Source: Rhizobium sp. SSA_523 (GTDB lineage: Bacteria > Pseudomonadota > Alphaproteobacteria > Rhizobiales > Rhizobiaceae). Taken from it: 64,000 nucleotides of DNA. Within the stretch, counting starts at the first letter, position 1. Every line of letters begins with the position of its first letter. A program made the translations under genes and the position numbers. Under the pieces are notes generated by a model. The model saw nothing but the letters and a program-made list of their open reading frames with translations, had not been told where the DNA came from and did not search any database. The stretch is taken from positions 3,528,501-3,592,500 of the forward strand of contig NZ_CP129382.1 of the NCBI RefSeq assembly GCF_030435705.1. Reading direction: 5' to 3'. Below, in pieces: positions 42,599 to 51,792 of this stretch.

Positions 42599-43003
42599 CG
42601 GCACGTGTTGATCGAGGCGACTTGCAATCAGGTGAACCACCTCGGCGGCTATACAGGACTTACTCCCTCCGATTTCGTCGGCTTGGTGTTGGGGATCGCC
42701 AAGGAAGAGGGGCTCGATCAAAATCTGATCATCTTCGGGGGTGACCATCTCGGCCCTAATCCTTGGAAGAAAGAGCCCGCCGAAGAAGCGCTTCGGAAGG
42801 CTCATACCATGGTTGAGGCCTATGTCGCTGCGGGTTTTACGAAGATCCACATAGACACGTCCATGGGCTGCGCAGGTGAGCCCGCCGCACTGGACGACAG
42901 GACAATCGCCAATCGGGCGGCCGACATATGCAGGACCGCGGAAGCCGCGGCACTGAGGTCCGGTTTTGCGCCACCTGTCTACATCCTCGGTACGGAGGTG
43001 CCG
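42599..43003 (+). pseudogene. Internal fragment of a KbaZ/GatZ-type tagatose-bisphosphate aldolase subunit
   Basis: The plus-strand translation from 42599 to about 43003 reads RHVLIEATCNQVNHLGGYTG, FGGDHLGPNPW, AYVAAGFTKIHIDTSMGCAG and PVYILGTEVPV. These are conserved motifs of the KbaZ/GatZ family, the accessory subunit of class II D-tagatose-1,6-bisphosphate aldolase. The first 50 or so residues and the C-terminal half of the roughly 420-residue protein are missing, so this is a fragment without a start. Confidence 0.75.
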
Positions 43004-43119
43004 GTTATCTTCAAAACAAGTTGGTCGCATAGAGGGCACGGTTTTTACAACGGCCATTTTTACGCCTTCACTCGAACATGGAGGTGAATGCCTGAAGTTC
43101 TGGCTGACGCCCAGTGGTT

Positions 43120-43353
43120 TCAGAACGACGAGATCAAGTCGTCCCCTCGAGCTGCTTCAAGACCGGGGCTGCGCGCCACCGTCAGCTCGACGCGATAGTT
43201 CGCCCGGATGGCATCGATGTGCGGTATCGGAACACGATTGTTGAGGAGGTAGTTGCCGGGCTGGCAGCGAGTCAAAGCAGCCGGGACGCGTGGCCGCCAA
43301 TAGAAGATGTTTCCCCGGCGGATCAGATTTTCGACCTCGTGGCGGACTGCCAT
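43120..43353 (-). pseudogene. Probable N-terminal remnant of a tyrosine-type integrase
   Basis: A 77-residue frame starting MAVRHEVENLIRRGNIFYWR and continuing RPRVPAAL resembles the N-terminal DUF6538-type arm of phage-like integrases (RRGxxYYxRRRVP pattern). After about 35 residues the similarity is lost, probably by frameshift or deletion, and no catalytic R-H-R-Y domain remains. It lies 146 bp from the 3' end of tRNA-Gln, reading away from it, which is the usual integrase position. Confidence 0.45.
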
Positions 43354-43498
43354 GACGAATGCCCTGTCTTTGCCCGGAGCTTTGTCCCTCGCGCTTGAAC
43401 GGCGTGGGCATCAGTTTTGGGCATCAGGTCGCCAATGATGCCAAAACACTATCCGGCACGACTGGAAAATCAAGGAACTAAGGGCTTCTAGGGAGAAT

Positions 43499-43572
43499 TG
43501 GCTGGGGAACCTGGATTCGAACCAAGATTAACGGAGTCAGAGTCCGTCGTTCTACCATTGAACTATTCCCCA
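43499..43572 (-). tRNA. tRNA-Gln (anticodon CUG)
   Basis: The minus strand gives a 74-nt cloverleaf. Acceptor TGGGGAA/TTCCCCA, D arm with AGTTCAATGGTAGAAC, anticodon stem ACGGA/TCCGT with loop CTCTGAC (anticodon CTG), T arm CTTGG-TTCGAAT-CCAGG, discriminator G and encoded CCA. Its 3' end abuts a scar with an integrase remnant. Confidence 0.95.
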
Positions 43573-43961
43573 ATCGTCAGGCTTTGCCTGTCGATCAGAG
43601 CGGTTGTGCCGGTTGCCGGGCAACGGGCCGCTTTTGGTGGCCCCGACCGCTTCGAGGGCGCTTTCTAACAGATTCTGCCGGTCGATCAAGTGCCGTGCAA
43701 CACTTTTTCGACAGGGCCGCCTGACGCCTGCCGCGCTTGCGGGTCCGGCGGCTTCGTCCTGGCCCGTCTCCATGCGTCCGGCGCCTGCGATTTCCAAGGA
43801 ATATGGGGCTTTGAACAGGCATAATCGCGTGCCGCGTCACAGGCTGGGCAGGCGGCTCGGCCGGCCCTTGTCTTGCCGCCGCCATGCCGGGCCTTGCCTG
43901 CACCGCGATAAAGCCATTGGCGAAACTCCTTCACACTGTTATCTTAAGGGCAACGAAACAG
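43573..43961. other. 389-bp stretch between tRNA-Gln and the Ppx/GppA gene
   Basis: Should contain the tRNA promoter (minus) and the promoter of the phosphatase gene (plus). I see no strong motif, only a GTTGCC/GGCAAC palindrome at 43612-43624. The in-frame ATG at 43884 would extend the phosphatase into this region. Confidence 0.4.
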
Positions 43962-46166
43962 ATGAGTGCCGCAGCGAGCTTTGCAGAGCTCTTGCGCGGC
44001 CAGATGGACAGATCCGTGATGAACCCCGACAGCGGCGGCAAGCCGCCCGAAGGCGGGGCGTCGACGACAGGACGGTCGGGCAAGAAATCCCGCCGTCGAA
44101 AGGGCAGGCGAGACGCAACCGCGTCTGCGGCGGCTCCTGTTGCGCATGGCAGCGAAACGGCGGAAAGCCGCGCTGTCCGACGTCCCGATACCGAGGACAA
44201 CAAAGCACCGCGCAAGCGCAAGCGTCGCCGGGCGCGTGCGGCCGAGCGTCAGCGCCCGAAGACTGCCGAGGCGTCCGCCGCGGCCGGACGCGGGGCCGAC
44301 GCCTCTCGCCCGGATGCCCAGCGCCCGGATGTGCAGCGCCCGGAGGCCCAGCGCCAGGATTCCCACCGCTCGGACCGCCCGCGTCCAGATCACCAGCGTG
44401 CGGATAGCCAGCGTGCCGATGGCCAGCGGCACGGCCATCCTCACAGGGAGACCGCCGCTCACGGGGAGCCCGCCCAGGCCGATCCGCCTCACATTGTGTC
44501 GCACCACGGCGCTGCGCGGGGAAGCGATCCCGCCCGCGCCCATCCGGCGCATGCGCAGGCTTCAGATCCCCACGTTTCAGATCATCAGGCGCTCAAGGCC
44601 CATGGTCCTGCCCGGCCGGAAGACACCGATGGGCGGGCCCGCAATGGCCGCCGTCGCGGTCGCGGCCGTAAGAAAGGCGAAGCGCGAGGCCCCCAGGGGC
44701 GGCCGCTCGTGCCGCAGCCAAAGGCGCCGGGAGAGAGATCCGCCGCAGAGCGCGGCCCTGCCTTCCGCCAAGGGCATAATCCCGGCCACGGTTCAGGTCA
44801 GAATGCCGGCCACGGTCCTGGGCATGCGCCGGCTCAGGGCCAGGCTCATCCCCACGGCCATTCGCACTCCGCCGCTGCGGGCGGGGCACGGGCGTCCGGC
44901 GCGCGGGAGGCCCATTCAAGGCATGCGCAGACCAAGTCGCATCCCGGTGCCCTTCCACATGATCGCCCGCATGGCCCGCGTGCCTCGCATGAGGCGCGGG
45001 ATCACAGGGAGCATCGCGACAATAGGGATCACAGGGATCATCGGGCACGCGGGCGCGACGAGATGGAGGCCGGCGATCCGGCCCGCCGTCGCAGCGGCGC
45101 GGAGGATCTCTATGCCGCCCTCGATCTCGGCACGAATAATTGCCGGCTTTTGATCGCTCAGCCGACGCGGCCCGGCCAGTTCCGCGTCGTGGATGCCTTT
45201 TCGCGCATCGTGCGGCTCGGCGAAGGTCTCGCCAGGACGGGACGCCTCTCGGACGATGCCATGGATCGCGCCGTGGAAGCCCTGCGCATCTGCGCCGCCA
45301 AGCTGGCAACCCGGCAGATCCGCCGGATGCGGCTGATCGCAACGGAAGCCTGCCGCGCCGCCGAAAACGGTGAGGAATTCCTGCAGCGGGTCACCGAGGA
45401 GACGGGACTTGCCCTGGAAATCATCGATCGCGAGACCGAGGCACGGCTGGCCGTCTCCGGCTGCTCGTCGCTGGTCGGCCGGGAGGCGCGCTCGGTGGTG
45501 CTCTTCGATATCGGCGGCGGATCCTCGGAGATCGCGGTGATCCGCATCAAGGACAACCGCTCCAGCCGCCTGGCCAATCACATCACCCATTGGACATCGC
45601 TGCCGGTCGGCGTGGTCACTCTGTCGGAACGGCATGGCGGCCGCAATGTGACGCCGGATGTCTTCGCCGCCATGGTGGCGGAAGTGGAATCCATGCTGGA
45701 GGGTTTCCAGTGCCCGCCGCTTGTCGGGCGGGAGGATGATTTCCACCTGATCGGCACGTCGGGAACCGTCACGACGCTTGCCGGCGTGCATCTGGATCTG
45801 CAGCGCTATGACCGGCGCAAGGTGGATGGTCTCTGGCTGTCGGATCACGAAGTCTCCGCCATGCAGGCAAGGCTCCTGTCCTGGGATTTCGATGGCCGGG
45901 CCGCCAATCCCTGCATCGGCCCGGATCGGGCGGATCTGGTCCTTGCCGGCTGCGCCATTCTGGAAGCGATCCGAAGGCGCTGGCCGAGCCGGCGCATGCG
46001 GGTGGCCGATCGGGGCCTGCGGGAGGGGCTGCTCACCGATATGATGGCCGATGACGGCGTCTGGCGCAGGCTGCGCCGCCGCTCCATGGAGAGCGCCAGC
46101 CAGACCGGCACGGCCCCGGGGGAAACGGCCGGGCTTCAACAGGATCTCGCGGAGAAAAGCCGATGA
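43962..46166 (+). CDS. Ppx/GppA-family phosphatase with long disordered N-terminus
   Basis: A 734-residue protein from ATG 43962 (AAGGG upstream; ATG 43884 and ATG 44019 are also in frame). The first roughly 370 residues are low complexity: Arg/Lys-rich segments with [10 protein letters not shown] and [24 protein letters not shown] repeats, and His/Gly/Ala tracts. The C-terminal 350 residues are an actin-like Ppx/GppA domain: [15 protein letters not shown] (phosphate 1), [10 protein letters not shown] (phosphate 2), [12 protein letters not shown] (adenosine-type motif). Family knowledge: hydrolysis of polyphosphate or pppGpp. The basic N-terminus suggests RNA or polyanion binding. It overlaps rlmE by 4 bp. 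Confidence 0.82.
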   Translation: MSAAASFAELLRGQMDRSVMNPDSGGKPPEGGASTTGRSGKKSRRRKGRRDATASAAAPVAHGSETAESRAVRRPDTEDNKAPRKRKRRRARAAERQRPKTAEASAAAGRGADASRPDAQRPDVQRPEAQRQDSHRSDRPRPDHQRADSQRADGQRHGHPHRETAAHGEPAQADPPHIVSHHGAARGSDPARAHPAHAQASDPHVSDHQALKAHGPARPEDTDGRARNGRRRGRGRKKGEARGPQGRPLVPQPKAPGERSAAERGPAFRQGHNPGHGSGQNAGHGPGHAPAQGQAHPHGHSHSAAAGGARASGAREAHSRHAQTKSHPGALPHDRPHGPRASHEARDHREHRDNRDHRDHRARGRDEMEAGDPARRRSGAEDLYAALDLGTNNCRLLIAQPTRPGQFRVVDAFSRIVRLGEGLARTGRLSDDAMDRAVEALRICAAKLATRQIRRMRLIATEACRAAENGEEFLQRVTEETGLALEIIDRETEARLAVSGCSSLVGREARSVVLFDIGGGSSEIAVIRIKDNRSSRLANHITHWTSLPVGVVTLSERHGGRNVTPDVFAAMVAEVESMLEGFQCPPLVGREDDFHLIGTSGTVTTLAGVHLDLQRYDRRKVDGLWLSDHEVSAMQARLLSWDFDGRAANPCIGPDRADLVLAGCAILEAIRRRWPSRRMRVADRGLREGLLTDMMADDGVWRRLRRRSMESASQTGTAPGETAGLQQDLAEKSR
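44310..44436 (+). repeat. In-frame QRPD/QRAD-type repeats in the phosphatase gene
   Basis: Imperfect repeats of 15-18 nt around GCCCAGCGCCCGGAT encode [17 protein letters not shown] and later [14 protein letters not shown]. Confidence 0.75.
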
Positions 46167-46948
46167 CGAAAACGCCGATCGGCCGCAAGCTCGGCCAGAA
46201 GGTCAAGAAGGGCAAGCTGAAGGCCTCCTCAAGACGCTGGCTCGAACGCCATATCAATGATCCCTATGTGCAGCGCGCCAAGCTGGAAGGCTACCGCGCC
46301 CGCGCCGCCTTCAAGCTTCTGGAGATCGACGAGAAGCACCAGGTCCTGAAGGGGGCAAGGCGCATCATCGATCTGGGCGCGGCGCCGGGCAGCTGGTCGC
46401 AGATCGCCGCAAAGGTCACTGGCTCCACGGAAGACGATATCCGTGTCGCGGCGATCGATTTCCTGGAGGTCGTGCCGATCCCGGGCGTGAAGATCCTGCA
46501 GCTCGATTTTCTCGATCCCACCGCGCCGGACCTCCTGCTTGAGGCGGTCGGCGGCACGCCGGATCTCGTAATGTCCGACATGGCAGCGCCGACCACCGGC
46601 CATCAGAAGACCGATCACCTGCGCACCATGCATCTGTGCGAGGTGGCGGCGCATTTCGCCATCGAGGTTCTGGGAGAAGGCGGACACTTCCTGGCCAAGA
46701 CCTTCCAAGGCGGCACGGAACGTGAGCTTCTGACCCTGCTCAAGCAGAATTTCCGCCAGGTCCTGCATATCAAGCCTGCCTCGTCCCGCTCGGAATCGGT
46801 GGAAATGTTCCTGCTCGCCAAGGGCTTCAAGGGACGCCGCGCGGCCCGGCCGGAACTGGCGGCGGACGAAGATGCCGCAGCCGATGAGGATTTGGCGGCG
46901 GATCGGGACCTCGCAGCCGATGAGGAACTCTCAGCGGACCGGGCGTAA
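46163..46948 (+). CDS. rlmE: 23S rRNA (uridine2552-2'-O)-methyltransferase RlmE (FtsJ)
   Basis: A 261-residue methyltransferase: [13 protein letters not shown] (catalytic Lys), SAM motif [10 protein letters not shown] in [11 protein letters not shown], and K in FLAKTFQGG, giving the K-D-K-E tetrad with ESVEMF. It modifies U2552 in the A loop of the large subunit. The ATG overlaps the phosphatase stop. The last 35 residues are an acidic repeat tail, [16 protein letters not shown], absent from typical RlmE of about 210-245 residues. Confidence 0.93.
   Translation: MTKTPIGRKLGQKVKKGKLKASSRRWLERHINDPYVQRAKLEGYRARAAFKLLEIDEKHQVLKGARRIIDLGAAPGSWSQIAAKVTGSTEDDIRVAAIDFLEVVPIPGVKILQLDFLDPTAPDLLLEAVGGTPDLVMSDMAAPTTGHQKTDHLRTMHLCEVAAHFAIEVLGEGGHFLAKTFQGGTERELLTLLKQNFRQVLHIKPASSRSESVEMFLLAKGFKGRRAARPELAADEDAAADEDLAADRDLAADEELSADRA
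46856..46940 (+). repeat. Acidic in-frame repeat at the rlmE 3' end
   Basis: About four imperfect units of roughly 18-21 nt (for example GCAGCCGATGAGGA-containing) encode [20 protein letters not shown] and ADEELSADR. Confidence 0.8.
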
Positions 46949-47012
46949 CGCGCCCTGTCCCGGTCGGGGCGTCAATGCCTTCACCTCATCCGCGCTGCTT
47001 CGGCTCGGGGGC

Positions 47013-48431
47013 TCATTCCCCGGGTGCCTCCGCCGTCGCGGTAGGGCGCCGATGGCCGGAGACGCCGGCCCCGGCATCCGCCGGCAGCTTCAGCAAGGGC
47101 AATAGGGCGGCCAGCGAAATGGCCGAGACAAGATAGAAGGCCAGGTGGAAATCCTGCAGCTGCAGGTGCGAGCCGGACAGATAGGATGATGCCTCCAGCA
47201 CGAAGGCGGCAAAGGCCACGCCCAGTGCCAGGCTCACCTGCTGCATCACCGAACTGATCGAGGTTGCCTGGCTGGCCTCGTCATCGCCGATCTCCGAATA
47301 GCTCAGCGCATTGGTGCCGGTGAAGAACATCGAGCGCGCCAGGCCGGAGGCAAACAGGAACAGGATGATCAGCGCCTGCGGCGTGGCTTCGGTAAACAAG
47401 CCGTTGACGGCCGTGGTCGCCGCGCCGGCAATGCTGGCGCCGATCAGCGTGGTGCGGAAGCCGGTGGCCGCAAACAGCCGCTTGGCCACGAATTTCACCG
47501 TCAATGCGCCGAGCGCTCCGGCAAAGGTGGTGAGTCCGGATTGGAACGGCGTCATGCCGAAGGCAAGCTGCAGCATCAGCGGCATCAGAAAGGGAACGGC
47601 GCCCGTGGCGATGCGGAACAGGGTGCCGCTGGTGATCGCGGCGCGGAAGGCCTGGTTGGCAAACAGGGAAAGCCTGAGGATCGGTGCAGGATGGCGCCTC
47701 TGGTGGCGCAGATAAAGCGCGCCGCAGACAAGGCCAATGGCCGTGGTGACCACGCCGACCGCAGGTGGAAGCGCCGGCAGGCTGACGACGGACAGGCCGA
47801 AAACGGTGCCGGATGCTGCAAGCGAGATCAGCAGGAAGCCCGTCACGTCCAGGGGCGGCGTCACCCGCTTCTCGATCTCGGGCAGGTGGATGCTGGCAAG
47901 CCAGATGCCGATCACGCCGACCGGCAGGTTGATGAGAAAGATCCAGTGCCAGGTGAAATAGGTGGTGATGAAGCCGCCGACCGGCGGACCGGTCAAGGGT
48001 CCGACAAGCGCCGGAATGGTCAAGAGCGCCATGGCCGAGACCAGGTCCTTCTTCTCTGTCGTGCGCAGCAGAACCAGCCGGCCCACCGGCGTCATCATTG
48101 CTCCACCCATGCCCTGCAGGAAGCGCGAGACGACGAATTCCACGACCGAGCCGGAGACCGCGCAACAGAGCGACCCGACCATGAAGACGATGATCGCCAG
48201 CCGGAAGATCGTCTTTGCGCCGAATTTGTCGGCCATCCAGCCGCTGATCGGAATGAACACGGCCAGCGCCACCATATAGGATGTCAGCGCCAGCTTCAGC
48301 GTGATGGGGCCGACGCCCAGATCGGTGGCGATCGCCGGCAGTGCCGTGGAAATCACCGTGGAATCCATCTGCTCCATGAAGAGCGCGACAGCGAGGATAA
48401 GCGGGACGATGCGATTCATGGGCAGGATCAT
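47013..48431 (-). CDS. MFS multidrug exporter, DHA2 (14-TM) type
   Basis: A 472-residue transporter with 14 hydrophobic segments. MDSTVISTALPAIATDLG in TM1 and GWMADKFGAKTIFRLAI (motif A) plus GPPVGGFI (motif C) are typical of the DHA2/EmrB drug:proton antiporters. ATG 48431 is preferred, with ATG 48419 an alternative. It is divergent from the metallo-hydrolase gene. The drug substrate is unknown. Confidence 0.87.
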   Translation of the reverse strand: MILPMNRIVPLILAVALFMEQMDSTVISTALPAIATDLGVGPITLKLALTSYMVALAVFIPISGWMADKFGAKTIFRLAIIVFMVGSLCCAVSGSVVEFVVSRFLQGMGGAMMTPVGRLVLLRTTEKKDLVSAMALLTIPALVGPLTGPPVGGFITTYFTWHWIFLINLPVGVIGIWLASIHLPEIEKRVTPPLDVTGFLLISLAASGTVFGLSVVSLPALPPAVGVVTTAIGLVCGALYLRHQRRHPAPILRLSLFANQAFRAAITSGTLFRIATGAVPFLMPLMLQLAFGMTPFQSGLTTFAGALGALTVKFVAKRLFAATGFRTTLIGASIAGAATTAVNGLFTEATPQALIILFLFASGLARSMFFTGTNALSYSEIGDDEASQATSISSVMQQVSLALGVAFAAFVLEASSYLSGSHLQLQDFHLAFYLVSAISLAALLPLLKLPADAGAGVSGHRRPTATAEAPGE

Positions 48432-48627
48432 CACGAGGTCAGGTGGCTTCTCCCTACGCTCAACGCGCCGGGACCGCCACAACAATCAGAACGGGCAGAC
48501 GGCGAATCACGACTGCGTGAGAGGCGTTCTCCAACGCCGAGCGCGGCATATCTCAAGCCGGGACCGAATGGCATAGGGGCCAATTCTTATAGAAAAGCGC
48601 GAACGGTCGCGCGCATCGGAGGTTCAA

Positions 48628-49683
48628 ATGGCGCAGGTGAAGTTGGGACGGCGGTTTCTGTTGGGAACCGCGGGGGTGGGCGTGCTGGCGGCACCGGCCA
48701 TCCTCTCGGGCCGGGCACATGCCCAAACGGCAACGCAGGCAGGCGCCCAGACGGGTGCCCAGACGGGTGGCCAGACAACAGGTGGCCAGACGGCGACGAT
48801 GGACAAAGCTATGACGACGCAAATGCCGCCGCCGGTCGACGGCTTCAAGCTGGGCGATTTCGAGGTTCTGGTCGTGCGCGACGGCGCGCGCCCTTCCGGC
48901 AAGCCGAACGAGACCTTCGGCACCAATCAGAGCGCCGAGGCCGTGGGAGAACTGCTTGAGGAAAACTTCCTGCCCGCGGACAATTTCGTCAATTCCTTCT
49001 CGCCGACCTTGGTCAAAGCGGGCAATGAGCTTGTCCTCTTCGATACCGGCTTTGGCGCCGCAGGCCGCGCCAATGGCATGGGCCGCCTTCAGGACGGCAT
49101 GAAGCTTGCGGGCTATGCGCCCGAGGATGTCACGATCGTCGTGCTGACCCATCTGCATGGCGACCATATCGGCGGGTTGATGGAGAACGGCAAAGCTGCC
49201 TTTCCCAATGCCCGCTATGTGACGGGACAGCGCGAATATGATTTCTGGACCAGCGCCGAGCGTGCCGGCACGCCGGCAGAAGGCGGCCAGAAGGCGGTCA
49301 TGGCCAATGTGAAGCCGCTGGCCGAGAAGATGACCTTCATCGACGAAGGCGGCTCGATAATCTCCGGCATCACCGGCATGAATGCTTTCGGCCATACGCC
49401 TGGCCACATGATCTACACGCTGGAATCGGCGGGCCGACAACTGGTGCTCACTGCCGATACGGCCAATCATTACGTCCTGTCGCTGCAAAGGCCGGAATGG
49501 GAGGTACGCTTCGACATGGACAAGGCCGCGGCCGCCGCCACGCGCAAGCGCGTCTTCGACATGCTGGCGACCGACAAGGTGGCCTTCCTCGGCTATCACA
49601 TGCCCTTCCCCTCGGTCGGCTTCGTGGAAAAGCAGGATAGCGGCTACCGCTTCGTGCCCAAGAGCTACCAGTTCGACATCTGA
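48628..49683 (+). CDS. Tat-exported MBL-fold metallo-hydrolase
   Basis: A 351-residue protein. The N-terminus has a Tat-like signal, GRRFLLG followed by a hydrophobic stretch and AHA cleavage region. A 12-nt repeat encodes AQTG-type residues (about 38-55). The MBL fold contains the metal motif THLHGDH, AFGHTPGHM and TADTANH. Family knowledge: lactonase-, thioesterase- or quorum-quenching-like hydrolases; the substrate is unknown. It is followed by a perfect 11-bp stem-loop at 49701-49728. Confidence 0.85.
   Translation: MAQVKLGRRFLLGTAGVGVLAAPAILSGRAHAQTATQAGAQTGAQTGGQTTGGQTATMDKAMTTQMPPPVDGFKLGDFEVLVVRDGARPSGKPNETFGTNQSAEAVGELLEENFLPADNFVNSFSPTLVKAGNELVLFDTGFGAAGRANGMGRLQDGMKLAGYAPEDVTIVVLTHLHGDHIGGLMENGKAAFPNARYVTGQREYDFWTSAERAGTPAEGGQKAVMANVKPLAEKMTFIDEGGSIISGITGMNAFGHTPGHMIYTLESAGRQLVLTADTANHYVLSLQRPEWEVRFDMDKAAAAATRKRVFDMLATDKVAFLGYHMPFPSVGFVEKQDSGYRFVPKSYQFDI
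48742..48792 (+). repeat. 12-nt in-frame repeat after the Tat signal
   Basis: GGCGCCCAGACG, GGTGCCCAGACG, GGTGGCCAGACA and GGTGGCCAGACG encode G-(A/G)-Q-T repeats in the mature N-terminus. Confidence 0.85.
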
Positions 49684-49700
49684 CATTGTGACGGCAGAAA

Positions 49701-49728
49701 GGCTCCCGCGATCGTCGTCGCGGGAGCC
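49701..49728 (+). terminator. Perfect 11-bp terminator hairpin
   Basis: GGCTCCCGCGA and TCGCGGGAGCC flank a 6-nt loop (49701-49728), just after the metallo-hydrolase stop. TGTTC follows on the plus strand; on the minus strand TTTC follows, so it may be bidirectional. Confidence 0.7.
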
Positions 49729-49812
49729 TGTTCACAGGAGGATCTTGTCACCGCAGGATCCGCCGACGGCGGGATTGCGAAGATGGGGATCTTCGGTTGC
49801 GGCTTTGGCCGG

Positions 49813-50712
49813 TCACGCCGCAGCCTCCTCCTCCTCCAGTCCGCGGATATCGTCGAGGAGGCCCGGTCCGGCCGGATGCCAGTCCAGCCGCCGGCGGGTC
49901 GCCTCACCAGACGCATACATGTCGCTCTGCATGAAATGCGAAAGCCAGCCGAAATGCGTTGCCGCGGCATTGCCGTGCAGCGAGGCCACCGGAAGCGCCA
50001 GACGCTCGCCCACGGCTGCCGCGATCGCGTGAAGGGGAATGCCGTCCTCGGCAACCGCGTGATAGCATCCGCCTGCGCTCTGCCGCTCGAGCGCCAGCCG
50101 GTAGAGCCGGGCCGTATCCTTCACGGGTGCTGCCGACCAGCGGCATGCACCATCCCCCACCATGGCCGAAACGCCCGTCTTGCGGGCAAGCGTGATGAGC
50201 TCCGTGACAAGCCCCTGCTTGCGGGTATCGTGGATCTGCGAGAGGCGCACGAAGGAGATGTTGAGGCCGCGATCGAGCAGGCTGCGGCCGGCGCGTTCCG
50301 AGAGAATGCGCGGGCTTGGATAGTGGCTGTCGAAATGGTCCTCGATGGCGGGCTTGCCGGGCTCCATAGTTCCAAAGGCGGTGATCGAGGTGATGATCAG
50401 CGGTCGCTGCGAACCGTTAAGGGCCGTGCCCAGCGCTTCGATAATGCGCGCATCCTTTTCGCAATTGGCGGCGTAATTCGAAAAGTCATGGTCGAAGGCC
50501 GTGTGAATGACGCCGTCGCAGCCGCGCGCGCCTTCGGTGAGGCTCTCGGCCCGGTCCAGATCGCCGTGAAAGGCCGAGGCGCCGATCGCCGCGAGACGCT
50601 CGGCGCCCGTCTGGGACCGTGCAAGGCCCACCACCTGGTGCCCTGCACGCAGCAGTTCTTGCGCCACGTTGAGGCCGATAAAGCCCGTTGCTCCCGTCAG
50701 AAAGATCCGCAT
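49813..50712 (-). CDS. NAD-dependent epimerase/atypical SDR
   Basis: A 299-residue protein with TGATGFIGLNVAQELLRAGH, an extended-SDR Rossmann start, ITSITAFGT and no clear YxxxK pair (YPSPRILSE has Tyr but Arg). It is of the SDR superfamily near the epimerase/dihydroflavonol reductase-like group. ATG 50712 has AGGAGATAT upstream. It is divergent from the XRE/MmyB-like regulator (97 bp). Confidence 0.82.
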   Translation of the reverse strand: MRIFLTGATGFIGLNVAQELLRAGHQVVGLARSQTGAERLAAIGASAFHGDLDRAESLTEGARGCDGVIHTAFDHDFSNYAANCEKDARIIEALGTALNGSQRPLIITSITAFGTMEPGKPAIEDHFDSHYPSPRILSERAGRSLLDRGLNISFVRLSQIHDTRKQGLVTELITLARKTGVSAMVGDGACRWSAAPVKDTARLYRLALERQSAGGCYHAVAEDGIPLHAIAAAVGERLALPVASLHGNAAATHFGWLSHFMQSDMYASGEATRRRLDWHPAGPGLLDDIRGLEEEEAAA

Positions 50713-50809
50713 GTCATATCTCCTGTCTTGTTCGGAGAGCGTCATGGACCTAGACTGTATCCTGTTAAAGTAGTGACTTTATCATGGTATAGGATCTAAC
50801 AGCCTCGCA

Positions 50810-51637
50810 ATGACCAAAGCGCAAGATACATTGGCCGGCTATCTTCGGGACCGGCGCCTCAGGCTTGATCCGGCGGCCTTCGGCTTCACCGGCAGCCGCC
50901 GCAGGACCACAGGGCTGAGGCGGGAAGAGGTGGCGCAGCGCGCCAATATCAGCCCCACCTGGTACACCTGGCTGGAGCAGGGACGCGGCGGTGCTCCCTC
51001 GGCAGATGTCCTCAACCGCATCGCCGCCGGCCTGATGCTGACGGAGCCGGAGCGTCAGCATCTCTTCATGCTGGGGCTCGGCCATCCGCCCGAGGCGCGC
51101 TACCGGCCGGTCGAGGGGATCTCGCCCCGGCTGCAGCGGCTTCTGGATGCGATGGACACCACGCCCGCCATCGTTCGGACGGCCACCTGGGATGTGGTGG
51201 CCTGGAATGCCGCGGCCTGTGTGGTGATGACCGATTATGCCGCGCTGCCGCCGTCGGAGCGCAATATCCTGCGGCTGGTCTTCTGCAATCCGAGGGTTCG
51301 CGCGGCGCAGCAGGATTTCGCCGGCATTGCCCGCTTCGTCGTCGCCGCCTTCCGGGCCGATGCGGCCCGCGCCGGCGCCAATGCCGAAATCACCGATCTG
51401 GTCGCCGAACTGAGCGCCAAGAGCCCGGATTTCGCCCGCCTCTGGACCGCGCATGATGTCACGCAGCACGGCGAGGGCACCAAGCGGCTGAACCATGCGA
51501 TCCTCGGTCCGATCGAGCTCGAATATTCCGGCTTCTCCGTCGATGGCCGTCCGGATCTCGGGCTTGTCGTCTATAATCCGGTACAGGCGCAGGATGCGGA
51601 CCGTATTCGCGCGCTGGTCAAGGCGAGGAAAGGCTGA
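50810..51637 (+). CDS. Helix-turn-helix regulator with MmyB-like C-terminal domain
   Basis: A 275-residue regulator. The N-terminal XRE HTH has GLRREEVAQRANISPTWYTWLEQGRG and the C-terminal half (WDVVAWNAAACVVMTDYAAL, LRLVFCNPRVR) matches the MmyB/PAS-like ligand-binding domain. It is divergent from the atypical SDR gene, its probable target. Family members act mostly as repressors responding to small molecules. Confidence 0.88.
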   Translation: MTKAQDTLAGYLRDRRLRLDPAAFGFTGSRRRTTGLRREEVAQRANISPTWYTWLEQGRGGAPSADVLNRIAAGLMLTEPERQHLFMLGLGHPPEARYRPVEGISPRLQRLLDAMDTTPAIVRTATWDVVAWNAAACVVMTDYAALPPSERNILRLVFCNPRVRAAQQDFAGIARFVVAAFRADAARAGANAEITDLVAELSAKSPDFARLWTAHDVTQHGEGTKRLNHAILGPIELEYSGFSVDGRPDLGLVVYNPVQAQDADRIRALVKARKG

Positions 51638-51792
51638 CGGGCACCGGCGGAAGGCCGGAAAGCGGTGCACGGATTTTTTGTATTTCCTTCCCGTCATAAC
51701 CGTGTTACCAGCCCTCGCCAACTTCCCATTCCCGAAGACCGCATCCGGTAGCCTCCCAACCGGACGGACTTCCTTTACTGAAGGAAATTGGC

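Noticed and set aside
43085..43150. Possible IS5-type transposase piece (frame reading ADAQWFQND)
   Set aside because: The match is too short and weak to support a transposase. Inverted repeats and other transposase motifs are absent.
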